Assembly (NCBI GenBank): GCA_946800325.1
Contig: OX326959.1
Span: 13,360,862 to 13,424,861, forward strand
Length of the DNA stretch: 64,000 nt
Direction of reading: 5' to 3'
Source of the DNA: Luzula sylvatica
Taxonomy: Eukaryota > Streptophyta > Magnoliopsida > Poales > Juncaceae
Of the stretch, positions 48,519-59,090 are shown piece by piece. The translations under genes and the position numbers were made by a program. The notes under the pieces are model-generated. The model was not told where the DNA came from. It saw only the letters and a list, made by a program, of their open reading frames with translations, and ran no database searches. Position 1 is the stretch's first letter. Each line of letters begins with the position of its first letter.

Positions 48519-50441
48519 TATATGGGTTCGGGTTATGTCCAAAGGGCTTTGGACAAGAATTTGTCCAAAACTTTTCGTAATTACAAGATTTTAACATAAC
48601 TAGAAGAATTGTCCGCCCTCCGCGACGGGTTTAAACAAATTAATGAACATTAGAAACAATATAATTATTAGATCAAGAATGATATTACATTTTTTTTCAA
48701 ATAGATAAATAAATTATTGTGCATTAAATACACATACTCAAATAAGTGGTTGAGACACATACTTGAAAAATAAATAACAAACACAAGAACATAAACATAC
48801 TTAAAAAATAAATAATAAATATAATTATAATCATTGTTTTGTGTAATATAATATCTTTAAAATAGTAACACAAAACATTATATTGAAAATTATTTTAATT
48901 ATATTCTTTATTGAATAAAGAAAATAGAAAATAAAATAAAGAGAACTATTTGGCATCTAAAATAATCATTGTTTTGTGTAATATAATATCATGAAATAAA
49001 TTAATGCATTGCGAAATATATCATCAAACAAATATGAGAATAATATGTTGAAAATTATTTTAATCATATTTTGTATTGAATAAAACAAGTATGAAAATAA
49101 TTAAATGTGTAATGTGAAAATAATTATTGTTTTGTGTAATATAATATCTTTAAAATAGTAACACAAAAACATTATATTGAAAATTATTTTAATTATATTC
49201 TTTATTGAATAAAGAAAATATAATTCTAAAATAGAAAATAAAATAAAGAGAACTATTTGGCATCTAAAATAATCATTGTTTTGTGTAATATAATATCATG
49301 AAATAAATTAATGCATTGCGAAATATATCATCAAACAAATATGAGAATAATATGTTGAAAATTATTTTAATCATATTGTTTATTGAATAAAACAAGTATG
49401 AAAATAATTAAATGTGTAATGTGAAAATAATTAAATGTGTAATATAATTAAATGTGTAATATTTTTTGTTGAAGAATATTGAATAAATATGAAAATAATA
49501 AAGTGTGTAATATTTTTTGTTGGTGAAGAGAACTATTTGGCATTTTATCTTTCACTATTCATAAGTGATGATGTGTTCTTTTATGGGAGCACAAAATCAT
49601 TCTCCCCTTAAAGGGAGATAATATAATTCTAAAATAGAAAATAAATTAATGCATTGCGAAATATATCATCAAACAACTATGAGAATAATATGTTGAAAAT
49701 TATTTTAATCATATTGTTTATTGAATAAAACAAGTATGAAAATAATTAAATGTGTAATGTGAAAATAATTAAATGTGTAATATTTTTTGTTGAAGAATAT
49801 TGAATAAATATGAAAATAATAAAGTGTGTAATATTTTTTGTTGGTGAAGAGAACTATTTGGCATTTTATCTTTCACTATTCATAAGTGATGATGTGTTCT
49901 TTTGTGGGAGCACAAAATCATTCTTCCTTTAAAGGGAGATATTGGTGAAGAGAACTATTTGGCATTTTATCTTTCACTATTCATAAGTGATGATGTATTC
50001 TTTTGTGGGAGCACAAAATCATTCTTCCTTTAAAAGGAGATAAATATGAAAATAATAAAGTGTGTAATATTTTTTGTTGGTGAAGAGAACTATTTGGCAT
50101 TTTATCTTTCACTATTCATAAGTGATGATGTGTTCTTTTGTGGGAGCACAAAATCATTCTCCCTTTAAAGGGAGATAAATTTTCAATTGAATTTTTATCA
50201 TATTCAAAATCATAAAACAAAATTATATGAATGATTTATTTTTCATAAAAAAAATAAACAATTTGATGTGATTTTTGTTAATAATAATGATTTTTTGTAA
50301 TTTCAAACTAATACAAGGATTTTAGTGTAAAATTTTATTATAGGAATTATTGATCATTGGATCAAAAATCATATGGCTGAGAAACAGTTTTGGACGAATT
50401 TTTGTCCAAATCCCTTTGGGCATAACTCGGACCCCAAATAT
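48519..50441. mobile_element. Inverted-repeat (foldback) element split by a Helitron-like insertion
   Basis: The left arm 48,519-48,572 (GGGTTCGGGTTATGTCCAAA, then GGACAAGAATTTGTCC) recurs inverted at 50,387-50,441 (GGACGAATTTTTGTCC, then TTTGGGCATAACTCGG). Removing the insertion at 48,600-50,175 leaves about 350 bp, a MITE size. Class undetermined. Each arm holds its own small TTGGACAA/TTGTCCAA palindrome. Confidence 0.7.
48600..50175 (-). mobile_element. Helitron-like element with repeated 5' ends
   Basis: Minus-strand 3' end: GC-rich CGTCGCGGAGGGCGG, spacer, CTAG|T at 48,600. The probable minus-strand 5' end is A|TCTCCCTTTAAAGGGAG at 50,175. A 5'-end block of about 100 bp (plus-strand GAACTATTTGGCATTTTATC, CATAAGTGATGATGT, GGGAGCACAAAATCATTC, AAAGGGAGAT) occurs four times, ending near 49,620, 49,940, 50,041 and 50,175. 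The body has a tandem duplication of about 290 bp (TCATTGTTTTGTGTAATATAA at 48,833 and 49,127). No coding sequence. Confidence 0.55.
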
Positions 50442-50482
50442 AGACCCTTCATATTTAATGGGTAATTCTATTGTGCCTCATT

Positions 50483-50706
50483 ATTTTCCCAACACATCTT
50501 CTATATCACCGATAAATAATAGTTGATGATTAATTAACATGGTTATTAACAAAATGACATCTAATTAATAATTAATTAATATTGATTAAAAATTATTAAT
50601 GCATAAGTACTTTAATTATATATTAATGATTAATGGAGTATTTTTTTTTAATTACTTGGATAATTAATCGTTAATGGGTGATATAAAAAATATGATGAAA
50701 AAATGA
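50483..50706. mobile_element. Palindromic AT-rich MITE
   Basis: Left TTTTCCCAACACATCTTCTATATCACC. The right end inward is TTTTTTCATCATATTTTTTATATCACCC. Core TAATAATTAATTAATATTG. Confidence 0.7.
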
Positions 50707-50838
50707 AAGAACATTGTAAATGGCCTCATATTTAATGGCTTAAAGCTAGTTGTAATGGTAGTCAATAGTCATACCAGCACATCAACATCATTTTTTGTCA
50801 ATAGTTATGTTGGAAAACTATTTCATGCATCTTTATTT

Positions 50839-51048
50839 TTCCACCACATCCTTTATATCATGGACTAACGGTCAATCGCTCAAGTAATTAATAAAAAAAT
50901 ACTTCATTAATAATTAATGAATATTAATTAAGAATTATTAATGTATATGTATTTTAATGATATATTAATTAATTGTTAATGAGATGTCTTTTTATTAATT
51001 TCATAAATGATTAACCGTTATTCCATGACGTAAAAGATGTGGTGGGAA
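50839..51048. mobile_element. Palindromic AT-rich MITE
   Basis: Left TTTCCACCACATCCTTTATATCATGG, then ACTAACGGT. The right end inward is TTTCCCACCACATCTTTTACGTCATGG, then AATAACGGT. About 210 bp; arms of about 80 bp. Confidence 0.78.
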
Positions 51049-51560
51049 AATAAAAGGTAAATGACCTCAATTATTTTTGTGTCCAAAAATAGTATTTCAC
51101 GTTCTCCTGCCTCCTGGTGATCATATCAGACAAAAGTGATTGCCTTTTTCTTTTCACTAACATTGATTTGTCTTTCTCATAACTTTAATTTGTTTGAGTA
51201 ATGATGCTAACCTTAAAAATAATAGCCGAATTATATTCGAAACTAATGTAGTAATGACTATATTATATATCTAAGTTGATTATAGGCCGATTAAGTATTG
51301 TCATTATCAATTTTGGTTTTAATTCGGGTTATTATTGTTGAGGCTAATATATATGATTACCCTTAATCTATGTCTATTATTTCTCATCGTATCTGTCATT
51401 CTTTGTCACAGTAATATATTATTTCTTTGTTTTTAATTAGCACGAGGTTCTCATGGGATGTGAAAAGGAGAGGAATTGATATACTAAAATATATATCACG
51501 ATTCCAATCTTTAATATATTTTCTGATTTTTTTTTTTTAATAAATAAAGAGGACTCATAA

Positions 51561-51745
51561 GCTATGTTGCGCGGATACTTCAAAAAACGAATCGTATCCG
51601 TATCGGATACGTATCGGATACGGATACGCCACCGATACGTATCCGATACGCCACGTGGCGTATCGGACTATTTTAGTATATAAATTTGAACCGATACGTT
51701 TCCGATACGGCTGGATACGGTTCCGATACGGCTGACCCATTATTT
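51561..51745. repeat. GGATACG/CGTATCC-rich block, possible hAT-type end
   Basis: Begins GCTATGTTGCGCGGATAC just where the duplicated segment ends. It is full of CCGATACG/CGTATCGG repeats. The matching opposite terminus was not found, so it may be one end of a broken element. Confidence 0.45.
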
Positions 51746-51889
51746 TTTGTTTTTTTGTCCAATTTAAAAATACCCAATATTTTTACTATTCAATTGTATT
51801 TTACATCACATATTTTTTTATATTATTTATTCGTAAAATATCCAAATCGATATTTTAACATCTTAATTTTTATAATAATTTAATAAAAT

Positions 51890-52085
51890 TATTTAAATTG
51901 ATGATTGATGATTGAAAATTCAATAAAACGAATTGATAATTGATAATTGATAAATTGATGATTTAATAAAATTATTTAAATTGATAATTGATAATTTAAT
52001 AAAATATCCAATTTAAAAACGAATTGTATTTTACTATTCATTGTTTGATTATTTTAATTGATGATTGAAAATTCAATTAAAATAT
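51890..52085. repeat. Low-complexity TTGATAATTGATAATTGA repeat
   Basis: Imperfect 8-11 bp repeats of TTGATGATTGA/TTGATAATTGA. Non-coding. Confidence 0.7.
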
Positions 52086-53100
52086 TAATTCTTAAGACTC
52101 TTGGGGGAGAGGTGAGGGTACGTCCAACATTTTCCAAAATAAAAATAAAAAGTGCTTTTCACATCCTTTTCATGCATGATATTGATACATCGTTGGTTTT
52201 GCTCAATCAAATAATTAAATATTCATGTAAGCAACTAAATTGTATCCATTGGTGAGCTGTAAGTCTTATCTCTTCTATTCTGTTTTCATCACACAAAATT
52301 TCAAAATTAGGAATCCATGCAGGAACACTGGTGCAATGTAGACTTGAACAATGATCACCAACTCACCCACAAGAATAATTAAATAAGAACTCGAGAAAAT
52401 CTCGCCATATTATTCTAATCTTTTTATAATTATTAATTCAAAAATAATATACTTTCTTATAATATATATTCAAAAGTTGTAATTATGTAAAATATACTTT
52501 CAATCTTGGGATGATATGTGTTCCAAGGGTTTAATTGATAGTTTTAAAAAAGAATGTTTTAAAGATGAAAATGCGTTTGATAATAGGATGGTAACATATA
52601 TATTTAAAGATATGTTAAATATTCATTTAAATATCAAAATGTATGTATATTTCGCATGGAAATTTATGCTTTCAAAATGAATGTATTTTTATATGACAAT
52701 AAGTTCTTTTTTATTTTAATTATGAACAGTTTCGAATATAATTTCCCATCTCTAATATTAATGATAAAAATAGACTACTGATATACCAACACACATTTGT
52801 TATATTGCGATCATTTATAATGTGGTATGGTTGATCACGGTTAATTTTAGTTATTTTATTTATGATTTGAAAATATTTTAATTTATGATTTGAACACTGA
52901 ATAATTATTAGCTCAATCAGGGTCCATAAATAGTGACAATCGCCTTATGAAAACTCACTTTCGATGTTTGTTATTTTCTTGCAATGAATTTCTCTTATTT
53001 TTTATTAAGAGCGAAGAATGCATCATTAATATATTCTTAATTAGCATTTGCTTACTTATTGAATTAATTACCATTCACAATAGCTATGCTATGACATTTG
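52086..53100. other. AT-rich intergenic stretch
   Basis: No supported gene. Short open frames here have no recognisable motif. Confidence 0.4.
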
Positions 53101-53108
53101 AGATAGAT

Positions 53109-53314
53109 CAGGGCCGGTCCAAAGGTTTAAGAGATCCTAAACCAAATTATAAATCAAACTCAAATTTTTTTTATTATATTATGTATTTTGTTTAAATGGA
53201 TCCCCAAATTTTTATAATGGATCCCAAATTTTATAAATTATACTACCTAATTTTTTTATGTGTATCTGGATCCGAAACGGCGGCTTTAATATTTGTATAC
53301 ATGGGCCGGGCCTG
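53109..53314. mobile_element. Non-autonomous hAT MITE (206 bp)
   Basis: Ends CAGGGCCGGTCC and, inward from the right, CAGGCCCGGCCC. The flanking duplication AGATAGAT / AGATACAT matches at 7 of 8 positions. A second left end of the same family is at 53,691. Confidence 0.82.
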
Positions 53315-53690
53315 AGATACATCTTCTAACTACAATTTATGATACTCTAAAGTCTAAACTAACTATCTTCCATGGATCTTAGATCTATACAATTTTTTTT
53401 TTTATCAATATAGATAAAGAATAGGACGTGAATATTATTTGATATTTGTAGAAAAATCATCGGCTCAGGAATTGCAGTCAGCCGTTTCCTTGTATTCGTT
53501 AGCCGACACAATTTAATCACGATTTGAGTCAACACTAAAGTAATAATTTTATTATTTGCTTTTTCAACGACAATTTGTCGTGTAATTTCAGTAAAAAAAA
53601 TTTAATTGAGTTATATGTTAGTCTTGTAGTTGTTAGCAGTCAGCGGCTTTCCTTGTTGTCTTGGAGTTATATGTTAGTCGGGCACCTACG

Positions 53691-53770
53691 CAGGGCCGGT
53701 CCATATATAAAATCCATGAAACTCAGGTTTCGGATCCAAAATTTTAAGCGGATCCAAAATTTTCTAAAAA
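53691..53770. mobile_element. Partial hAT MITE, left end only
   Basis: CAGGGCCGGTCCATATATAAA and a GGATCCAAAATTTT repeat resemble the element at 53,109. The right terminus was not found. Confidence 0.55.
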
Positions 53771-54440
53771 AATAATATATCTCGTTAAAAATAAGTATAC
53801 CGACAATAAAATTACAACAAATCTTAAAAATTCTATTGCTTTATTGATAAAATAATTATCTCTTTAGTGAGAGGTCATGAGTTTGAATCTCTATGAACTA
53901 TATTTTTTTTCTTTCGAAATACAACAATAATATGAAAACAAATTGGTCTCACAAGATTTTAAACCTTTGATCTATAGGAAAAAATAAGTATTTTAACCAA
54001 TAAATCATATAATCACACGTGTCATTTTTGCACATGCGTCCAAATTATATTAAATACTTGAAATATACAATTTTCATTTTTCAAGAGAATCGTTACTTTT
54101 TAAATTTGAAAAAAAGTAATGAATAAGAGAAAATTAAAAGTATAAAGGTTTTAACATTTATAAAATATAAAAAGCAATCAAACTTATTTGAGGAATTAAC
54201 TGAGTTCAATTATAAAATGATTTTTTTTTAAATATATAGACAAAAGAAGGAATTCCTTTTGGTAATAATAATACTTTAATAGACAATAGACAAGGTACTT
54301 TATTCTCAAAATATAATAATAATCAACAAGACAAGACAAATCATAATTTGTTGGCATTAAATTCGTACGGGACCAGACAGCATATTTAAGTTGATGACTT
54401 TTTTTTTTTCGAAAAATAATTTAGGCATAATGTAAGTAAT
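53771..54440. other. AT-rich intergenic stretch
   Basis: Nothing recognisable apart from poly(A)/poly(T) runs. Confidence 0.4.
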
Positions 54441-54449
54441 TTTCTTTTA
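54441..54449. repeat. Left target duplication TTTCTTTTA of the foldback Mutator-like element
   Basis: Identical to 58,481-58,489. It is now separated from its element by the Harbinger insertion, which used the terminal TTA as its own target. Confidence 0.82.
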
Positions 54450-54730
54450 GGGGCCGTTTGGCAAGCGGAATTAGTAGAGTGGAATTGGATTATAAGGTGG
54501 AGGAGAAAAAAGTTCTGGAATTAGTAATTCCCCAGTTTGTTTGGATGTCCGAATTATAAAATGCTGGAAAGTATAATTCTTTGTTTGGTTGGTTAGAAAA
54601 ATTCTGGAATTTCATTATTGAAAATATAGAACAAATATTTGATTAAAATTAACACAATATAATAGTATTTTCATATAATATTAAATTATTATAATATTAT
54701 TATTATTATGTTATTATATTCTTCTTCTTC

Positions 54731-54731
<1 letters not shown>

Positions 54732-54767
<36 letters not shown>
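54732..54767. repeat. (TTA)n microsatellite, split by a hAT element
   Basis: About 12 TTA units. The tract continues as (ATT)n at 55,696-55,719 beyond the insertion. Confidence 0.9.
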
Positions 54768-54958
54768 CAGTGTTTTAAATAGCGGCGCTGTAGCGCCGCT
54801 ATAGCGCGCTATAGCGGGTTTTGGGAGACAAACGCTGCATCACTTCGGAATATAGCACTGTAGCGTTTTGTTCCGCTGCAACGCTATAGCGTTGAAGCGT
54901 TCAATTGTAGCGTCCGTAGCGGCGCTATAGCGTGATGATGATTATTATTATTATTATT

Positions 54959-54960
<2 letters not shown>

Positions 54961-54997
<37 letters not shown>
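54961..54997. repeat. (GTT)n microsatellite
   Basis: About 12 TTG units adjoining an ATT tract. Confidence 0.9.
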
Positions 54998-55214
54998 ATT
55001 AAATAATAATCACTATTATCATTACACAATAATAATAATTGTTATTAAATAATAGTAATAATATTAATAATAATAATAATTATTATTATTATTGTTATTA
55101 TTACTATTGGTACTAAATAATAATAACAATAATAATAATAATTAATATTATTAGTATAAAATAATAATTATTGTTATTTAATAATAATAATAATAATAAT
55201 AATGACAACGATAC

Positions 55215-55215
55215 A

Positions 55216-55293
<78 letters not shown>
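55215..55293. repeat. (AAT)n microsatellite, about 26 units
   Basis: The longest pure trinucleotide tract of the window. It is followed by an (ATT)n tract to about 55,350, so the two form a potential AT hairpin. The poly-Asn and poly-Tyr frames are artefacts. Confidence 0.95.
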
Positions 55294-55298
<5 letters not shown>

Positions 55299-55312
55299 CT
55301 ATTATTATTACT

Positions 55313-55343
<31 letters not shown>

Positions 55344-55695
55344 TTATTATAGGAAAAATAAGATAATAACAACATCAACAACAACTATTAATAGCCTTAT
55401 TATAATTACAATAATTACAATAATAAAAAGAAAAACAAAAGTAATAATAATAATAATATATTTTTCTTAGAGATGAATTTTAATTTAGGTTGATGTAAAT
55501 ATGCATTCAACATAATTTTATTTATAATATTGGACCGCTAATTTATATTTATATTTGTATTGTAGTATTATAAAAATAATAATTTCGATCAAAAATCCGC
55601 TGTGATGGTGAAGCGGCGCTATATCGCCCGCTAACGCTAAACGCTAAATTAAACGTCAAAACGCTGCATGCCGCTGCACGCTATTTAAAACATTG

Positions 55696-55778
55696 ATTAT
55701 TATTATTATTATTATTATTATGGTATTATAATATTATATTATTATAATGTTATAATATGATTATGATTAATTGTAATA

Positions 55779-55811
<33 letters not shown>

Positions 55812-56735
55812 AATAATATTATTATTGTTGTTGTTGTTGTTGTTGTTATTATTATTATATTATATTATTACGATATTATTATTGTAATCAAATTAGTATA
55901 AATAAATAAATAATATGATTATAATATAACATTATTAAAATATAAAATCATCATAATATTATTAATTGTAGTAATTTTATTGTACTAATTTTAATATTAT
56001 AATATATATTCATAATACTTATATTAATATTAATATTAAAATATTGTAAATAATACTAATATATTAATAGTTTTATATTAATGCTATTATATTAGCATAT
56101 TCATATAATATACTATTATAATATTAACATACTAATATTATTAATATTGTTAATATATTAATATTATTTATATTAATAATACATTTATATTAATAATAAT
56201 ATAATATATTAATATTACATAAATATATTAAAATAATATAAACATAAACATATTAATATTAATAAATTATTGTATTATTAACTAATAATATATTAATATT
56301 AATATTAATATTAATAATATATTAATATTAATATTAATAATATACTCTAATATTAATATTTTTATTTAGTATATTAATATTAATATTTATATAAATATAT
56401 TGATATAATATTAACGTATTTCTATTAATATATTATAATAATAATTATTATAATATTAATTTAATATTAATTAATAGTATATTATTAATAATAATAATAA
56501 TATTAATTATTAATATTAATATATTAATATTGATATTGGTATTAATATTATTATTTCCCTATTAAATATCCATGTAATACATTACTGTAGTATATAGTAC
56601 TAATATTATAATTATATTATAATATTATATTCATATAATACACTATTATAATAATACTAAATGTATTGCTATATTATAATAATGTTTTATTGATATAATA
56701 ATATTTTTTATAGTAATAAATATAATATATTATTG
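55696..56735. repeat. ATT/TTG microsatellites and TAATATTAATAT-rich DNA
   Basis: ATT (55,778-55,809) and TTG (55,824-55,847) tracts are followed by about 700 bp made almost only of A and T with recurring ATATTAATATTAATATT. Strongly self-complementary; no gene. Confidence 0.85.
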
Positions 56736-56924
56736 ATTAAATGTTTTCCTCCACTTTGGCACTCCTCAAATTTGTGGAATCAAAATTTGCTAGAATAATG
56801 GAATTAGAAGATTCAAGAATTATATATTTCCATTTTTTTTACACCCACCAAACAAAGAATTTAACTTTGCATCATTTTAAAATACTAATTCCATTCAAAA
56901 TTCCACCATCCAAACACCCCCTTA

Positions 56925-58480
56925 GGAAAATTTTACTGTTTAGACAGGATTAGTTTCGTATTATCAAAAATAGACCAATTAGTTTCAAAATTTGAGAAAT
57001 AACACTCTCGACCTTTGAAAAGTCGAGAGTTTGCTAAAATGCTCGACCTTTCAAAAGTCGAGCATCTTAATACCCTAATCACCCCCATTTGCAGACTAAC
57101 CAGGTTAATTATTGCCACATCATCCGTTCGACTTTTCAAAAGTCGGACAGATTTTGCCACCTCATCCTTTCGACCTTTGAAAGGTTGGTCAGATGCACGC
57201 CCCCCAATCGCCCCCTGAATTTGCAAAAAACCCCCAAACTTTACTTGAATTTGCAATTTAACCCCTCTAGGGGTATTTCATGAAATTGCTATTTTTTTGG
57301 GACCAAAATACCCCTCTATTTTTTTTATTTAATTTTAGTTTTTATGATAAAATATATAATAAATAAAGAATTAAAATTATGTATGTGACATATACTTTTT
57401 TATAATTAATATATGTTAAAAAATATTTATAGTGATTTTAAATTAATAAATTAATAAAATAATACAAAAATATGTTTATTAAATTTAAAGATGAAAAATA
57501 GAGGGGTATTTTGGTCCAAAAAAAAAGCAATTCAATGAAATACCCTTAGAGGGGGTTAATTGCAACATTTACAAAAAATCTCCTAACTTTTGAGAATTGC
57601 AATTAACCCCCTCTAAGGGTATTTCATTGAATTGTTTTTTTTTTGGACCAAAATACCCCTCTATTTTTCATCTTTAAATTTAATAAACATATTTTTGTAT
57701 TATTTTATTAATTTATTAATTTAAAATCACTATGAATATTTTTTAACATATATTAATTATAAAAAAGTGGGGAGTTCGATGATAGACCAATTTTCTTATC
57801 ATGGACCCATTTTAAAAAAAATATATTTCGAATATTTGTTAAATAATGATTTTTTTTTGTAAGATTTTAGTGTATATTTATCATTTAATGCTATCCAAAA
57901 CATAAATTTTGTATAATTAATTAATAAATAGTTAAAATTCTTAAAATAAAATTTTAAAAAAGGGTCCATGACAAAAAAATGGGTCTATGATAGAAGCTCC
58001 CTAAAAAAGTATATGTCACATACATAATTTTAATTCTTTATTTATTATATATTTTATCATAAAAACTAAAATTAAATAAAAAAAATAGAGGGGTATTTTG
58101 GTCCCAAAAAAATAGCAATTTCATGAAATACCCCTAGAGGGGTTAAATTGCAAATTCAAGTAAAGTTTGGGGGTTTTTTGCAAATTCAGGGGGCGATTGG
58201 GGGGGCGTGCATCTGACCAACCTTTCAAAGGTCGAAAGGATGAGGTGGCAAAATCGGTCCGACTTTTGAAAAGTCGAACGGATGATGTGGCAATAATTAA
58301 CCTGGTAAGTCTGCAAATGGGGGTGATTAGGGTATTAAGATGCTCGACTTTTGAAAGGTCGAGCATTTTAGCAAACTCTCGACTTTTCAAAGGTCGAGAG
58401 TGTTATTTCTCAAATTTTGAAACTAATTGGTCTATTTTTGGTAATACGAAACTAATCCTGTCTAAACAGTAAAATTTTCC
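56925..58480. mobile_element. Foldback Mutator-like element with arms of about 640 bp
   Basis: GGAAAATTTTACTGTTTAGACAGG begins the left arm and is mirrored exactly at the right end. The arms (56,925 to about 57,560 and about 57,600-58,480, the latter enlarged by a MITE) are near-perfect inverted copies around a loop of about 40 bp. The 9-bp duplication TTTCTTTTA (54,441-54,449 and 58,481-58,489) points to Mutator. Each arm carries four small palindromes of the CTCGACTTTTGAAAGGTCGAG kind. Frames across the arms mirror one another and are not genes. Confidence 0.88.
57770..58002. mobile_element. MITE in the right arm of the foldback element
   Basis: Ends GGGAGTTCGATGATAGACC and, inward from the right, AGGGAGCTTCTATCATAGACC, each followed by an ATGGACCC copy. 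Flanks AAAAAAGTG / AAAAAAGTA. The left arm of the host palindrome lacks it (TATACTTTTTTATAATT), an internal empty-site control. hAT or Mutator class is unsettled (8 or 9 bp). Confidence 0.82.
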
Positions 58481-58489
58481 TTTCTTTTA

Positions 58490-59081
58490 ACCCTTATATG
58501 TTAAAGTCACGATTAATATTTCCTAAAAAAAGATATGATCAGTAATTCATAAAAAAAATAATGATGAATACTTATTTAGTTTATATTATATATTCGGTGA
58601 AATTTAAAATCAGACAAAATTCTCCAAAAATATATGGTATGTTGTTTTCAAAATAATAAATTTTATGGAAATTATATTCATCCCCACAAAAATGGGATAA
58701 ACATCATTGATGACATCATTAATTGTGTGTTAATCAGTCCGTAAATATCATAATCTTAATTAAAATTATTTGTTTTGTTAATTTTTCTATTTGTTAATTG
58801 TTTCGTACCTATCATATTTAATTAAAATTAATTTTCAAGTCCAATTAACCATTAATCCAATAAACGTGATGACGTAATCGAGGACTTTTATTCCATTTTT
58901 GTGGGGCACCATATATACTCTCTAAATTTTATTGGATCGAAAACTCCGAAGAGTAATGATTATTTGAGTTATTTGTATATGAAAAATATTGGGAGGATCG
59001 AACCAAAATAATAAATATACTTACGAATTCAATCACATATAATCTGATCGACATATAAATTAAATGTTACAAATATACAAC
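58490..59081. other. AT-rich intergenic stretch
   Basis: No gene or repeat recognised. Confidence 0.4.
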
Positions 59082-59090
59082 TTATATAAA

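Larger units (their letters stand above)
50467..51560. repeat. Segmental duplication, copy 2 (empty site)
   Basis: Matches 32,485-35,472 without the hAT insertion. At the position equivalent to the insertion it reads GGTGGGAAAATAAAAGGTAAATGACC. The last 450 bp (CTCCTGCCTCCTGGTG to GGACTCATAAG) are the most similar part, with small deletions such as the loss of ATTTAATACG near 51,260. Confidence 0.85.
54768..55695. mobile_element. Non-autonomous hAT element inserted in a microsatellite
   Basis: Ends CAGTGTTTTAAATAGCGGCG and, inward from the right, CAATGTTTTAAATAGCGTGC, with TAGCGGCGCTATAGCG-type motifs beside both. The ATTATTAT flanks fit an 8-bp duplication but are uninformative within a microsatellite. 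The centre is filled by expanded trinucleotide repeats. Confidence 0.82.
54450..56921. mobile_element. PIF/Harbinger-type (Tourist-like) non-autonomous element
   Basis: Ends GGGGCCGTTTGGCAAGCGG and, inward from the right, GGGGGTGTTTGGATGGTGG, with subterminal GGAATTAGT in both. The 3-bp duplication TTA flanks it (54,447-54,449 and 56,922-56,924), the Harbinger hallmark. The interior is almost entirely simple repeats plus a nested hAT element. No transposase is visible. Confidence 0.85.

Noticed and set aside
32485..51560. The 32.5 and 50.5 kb copies as LTRs of one giant retrotransposon
   Set aside because: No TG...CA ends, primer-binding site or polypurine tract at their borders. The sequence between is a mixture of unrelated elements in both orientations.
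55171..55470. Poly-asparagine / poly-tyrosine open frame
   Set aside because: It is the translation of an (AAT)n and (ATT)n microsatellite inside a MITE.
57015..58472. Mirrored open frames of 64-107 codons on opposite strands
   Set aside because: They are the same sequence read from the two arms of the foldback element; no domain and no transcript signals.
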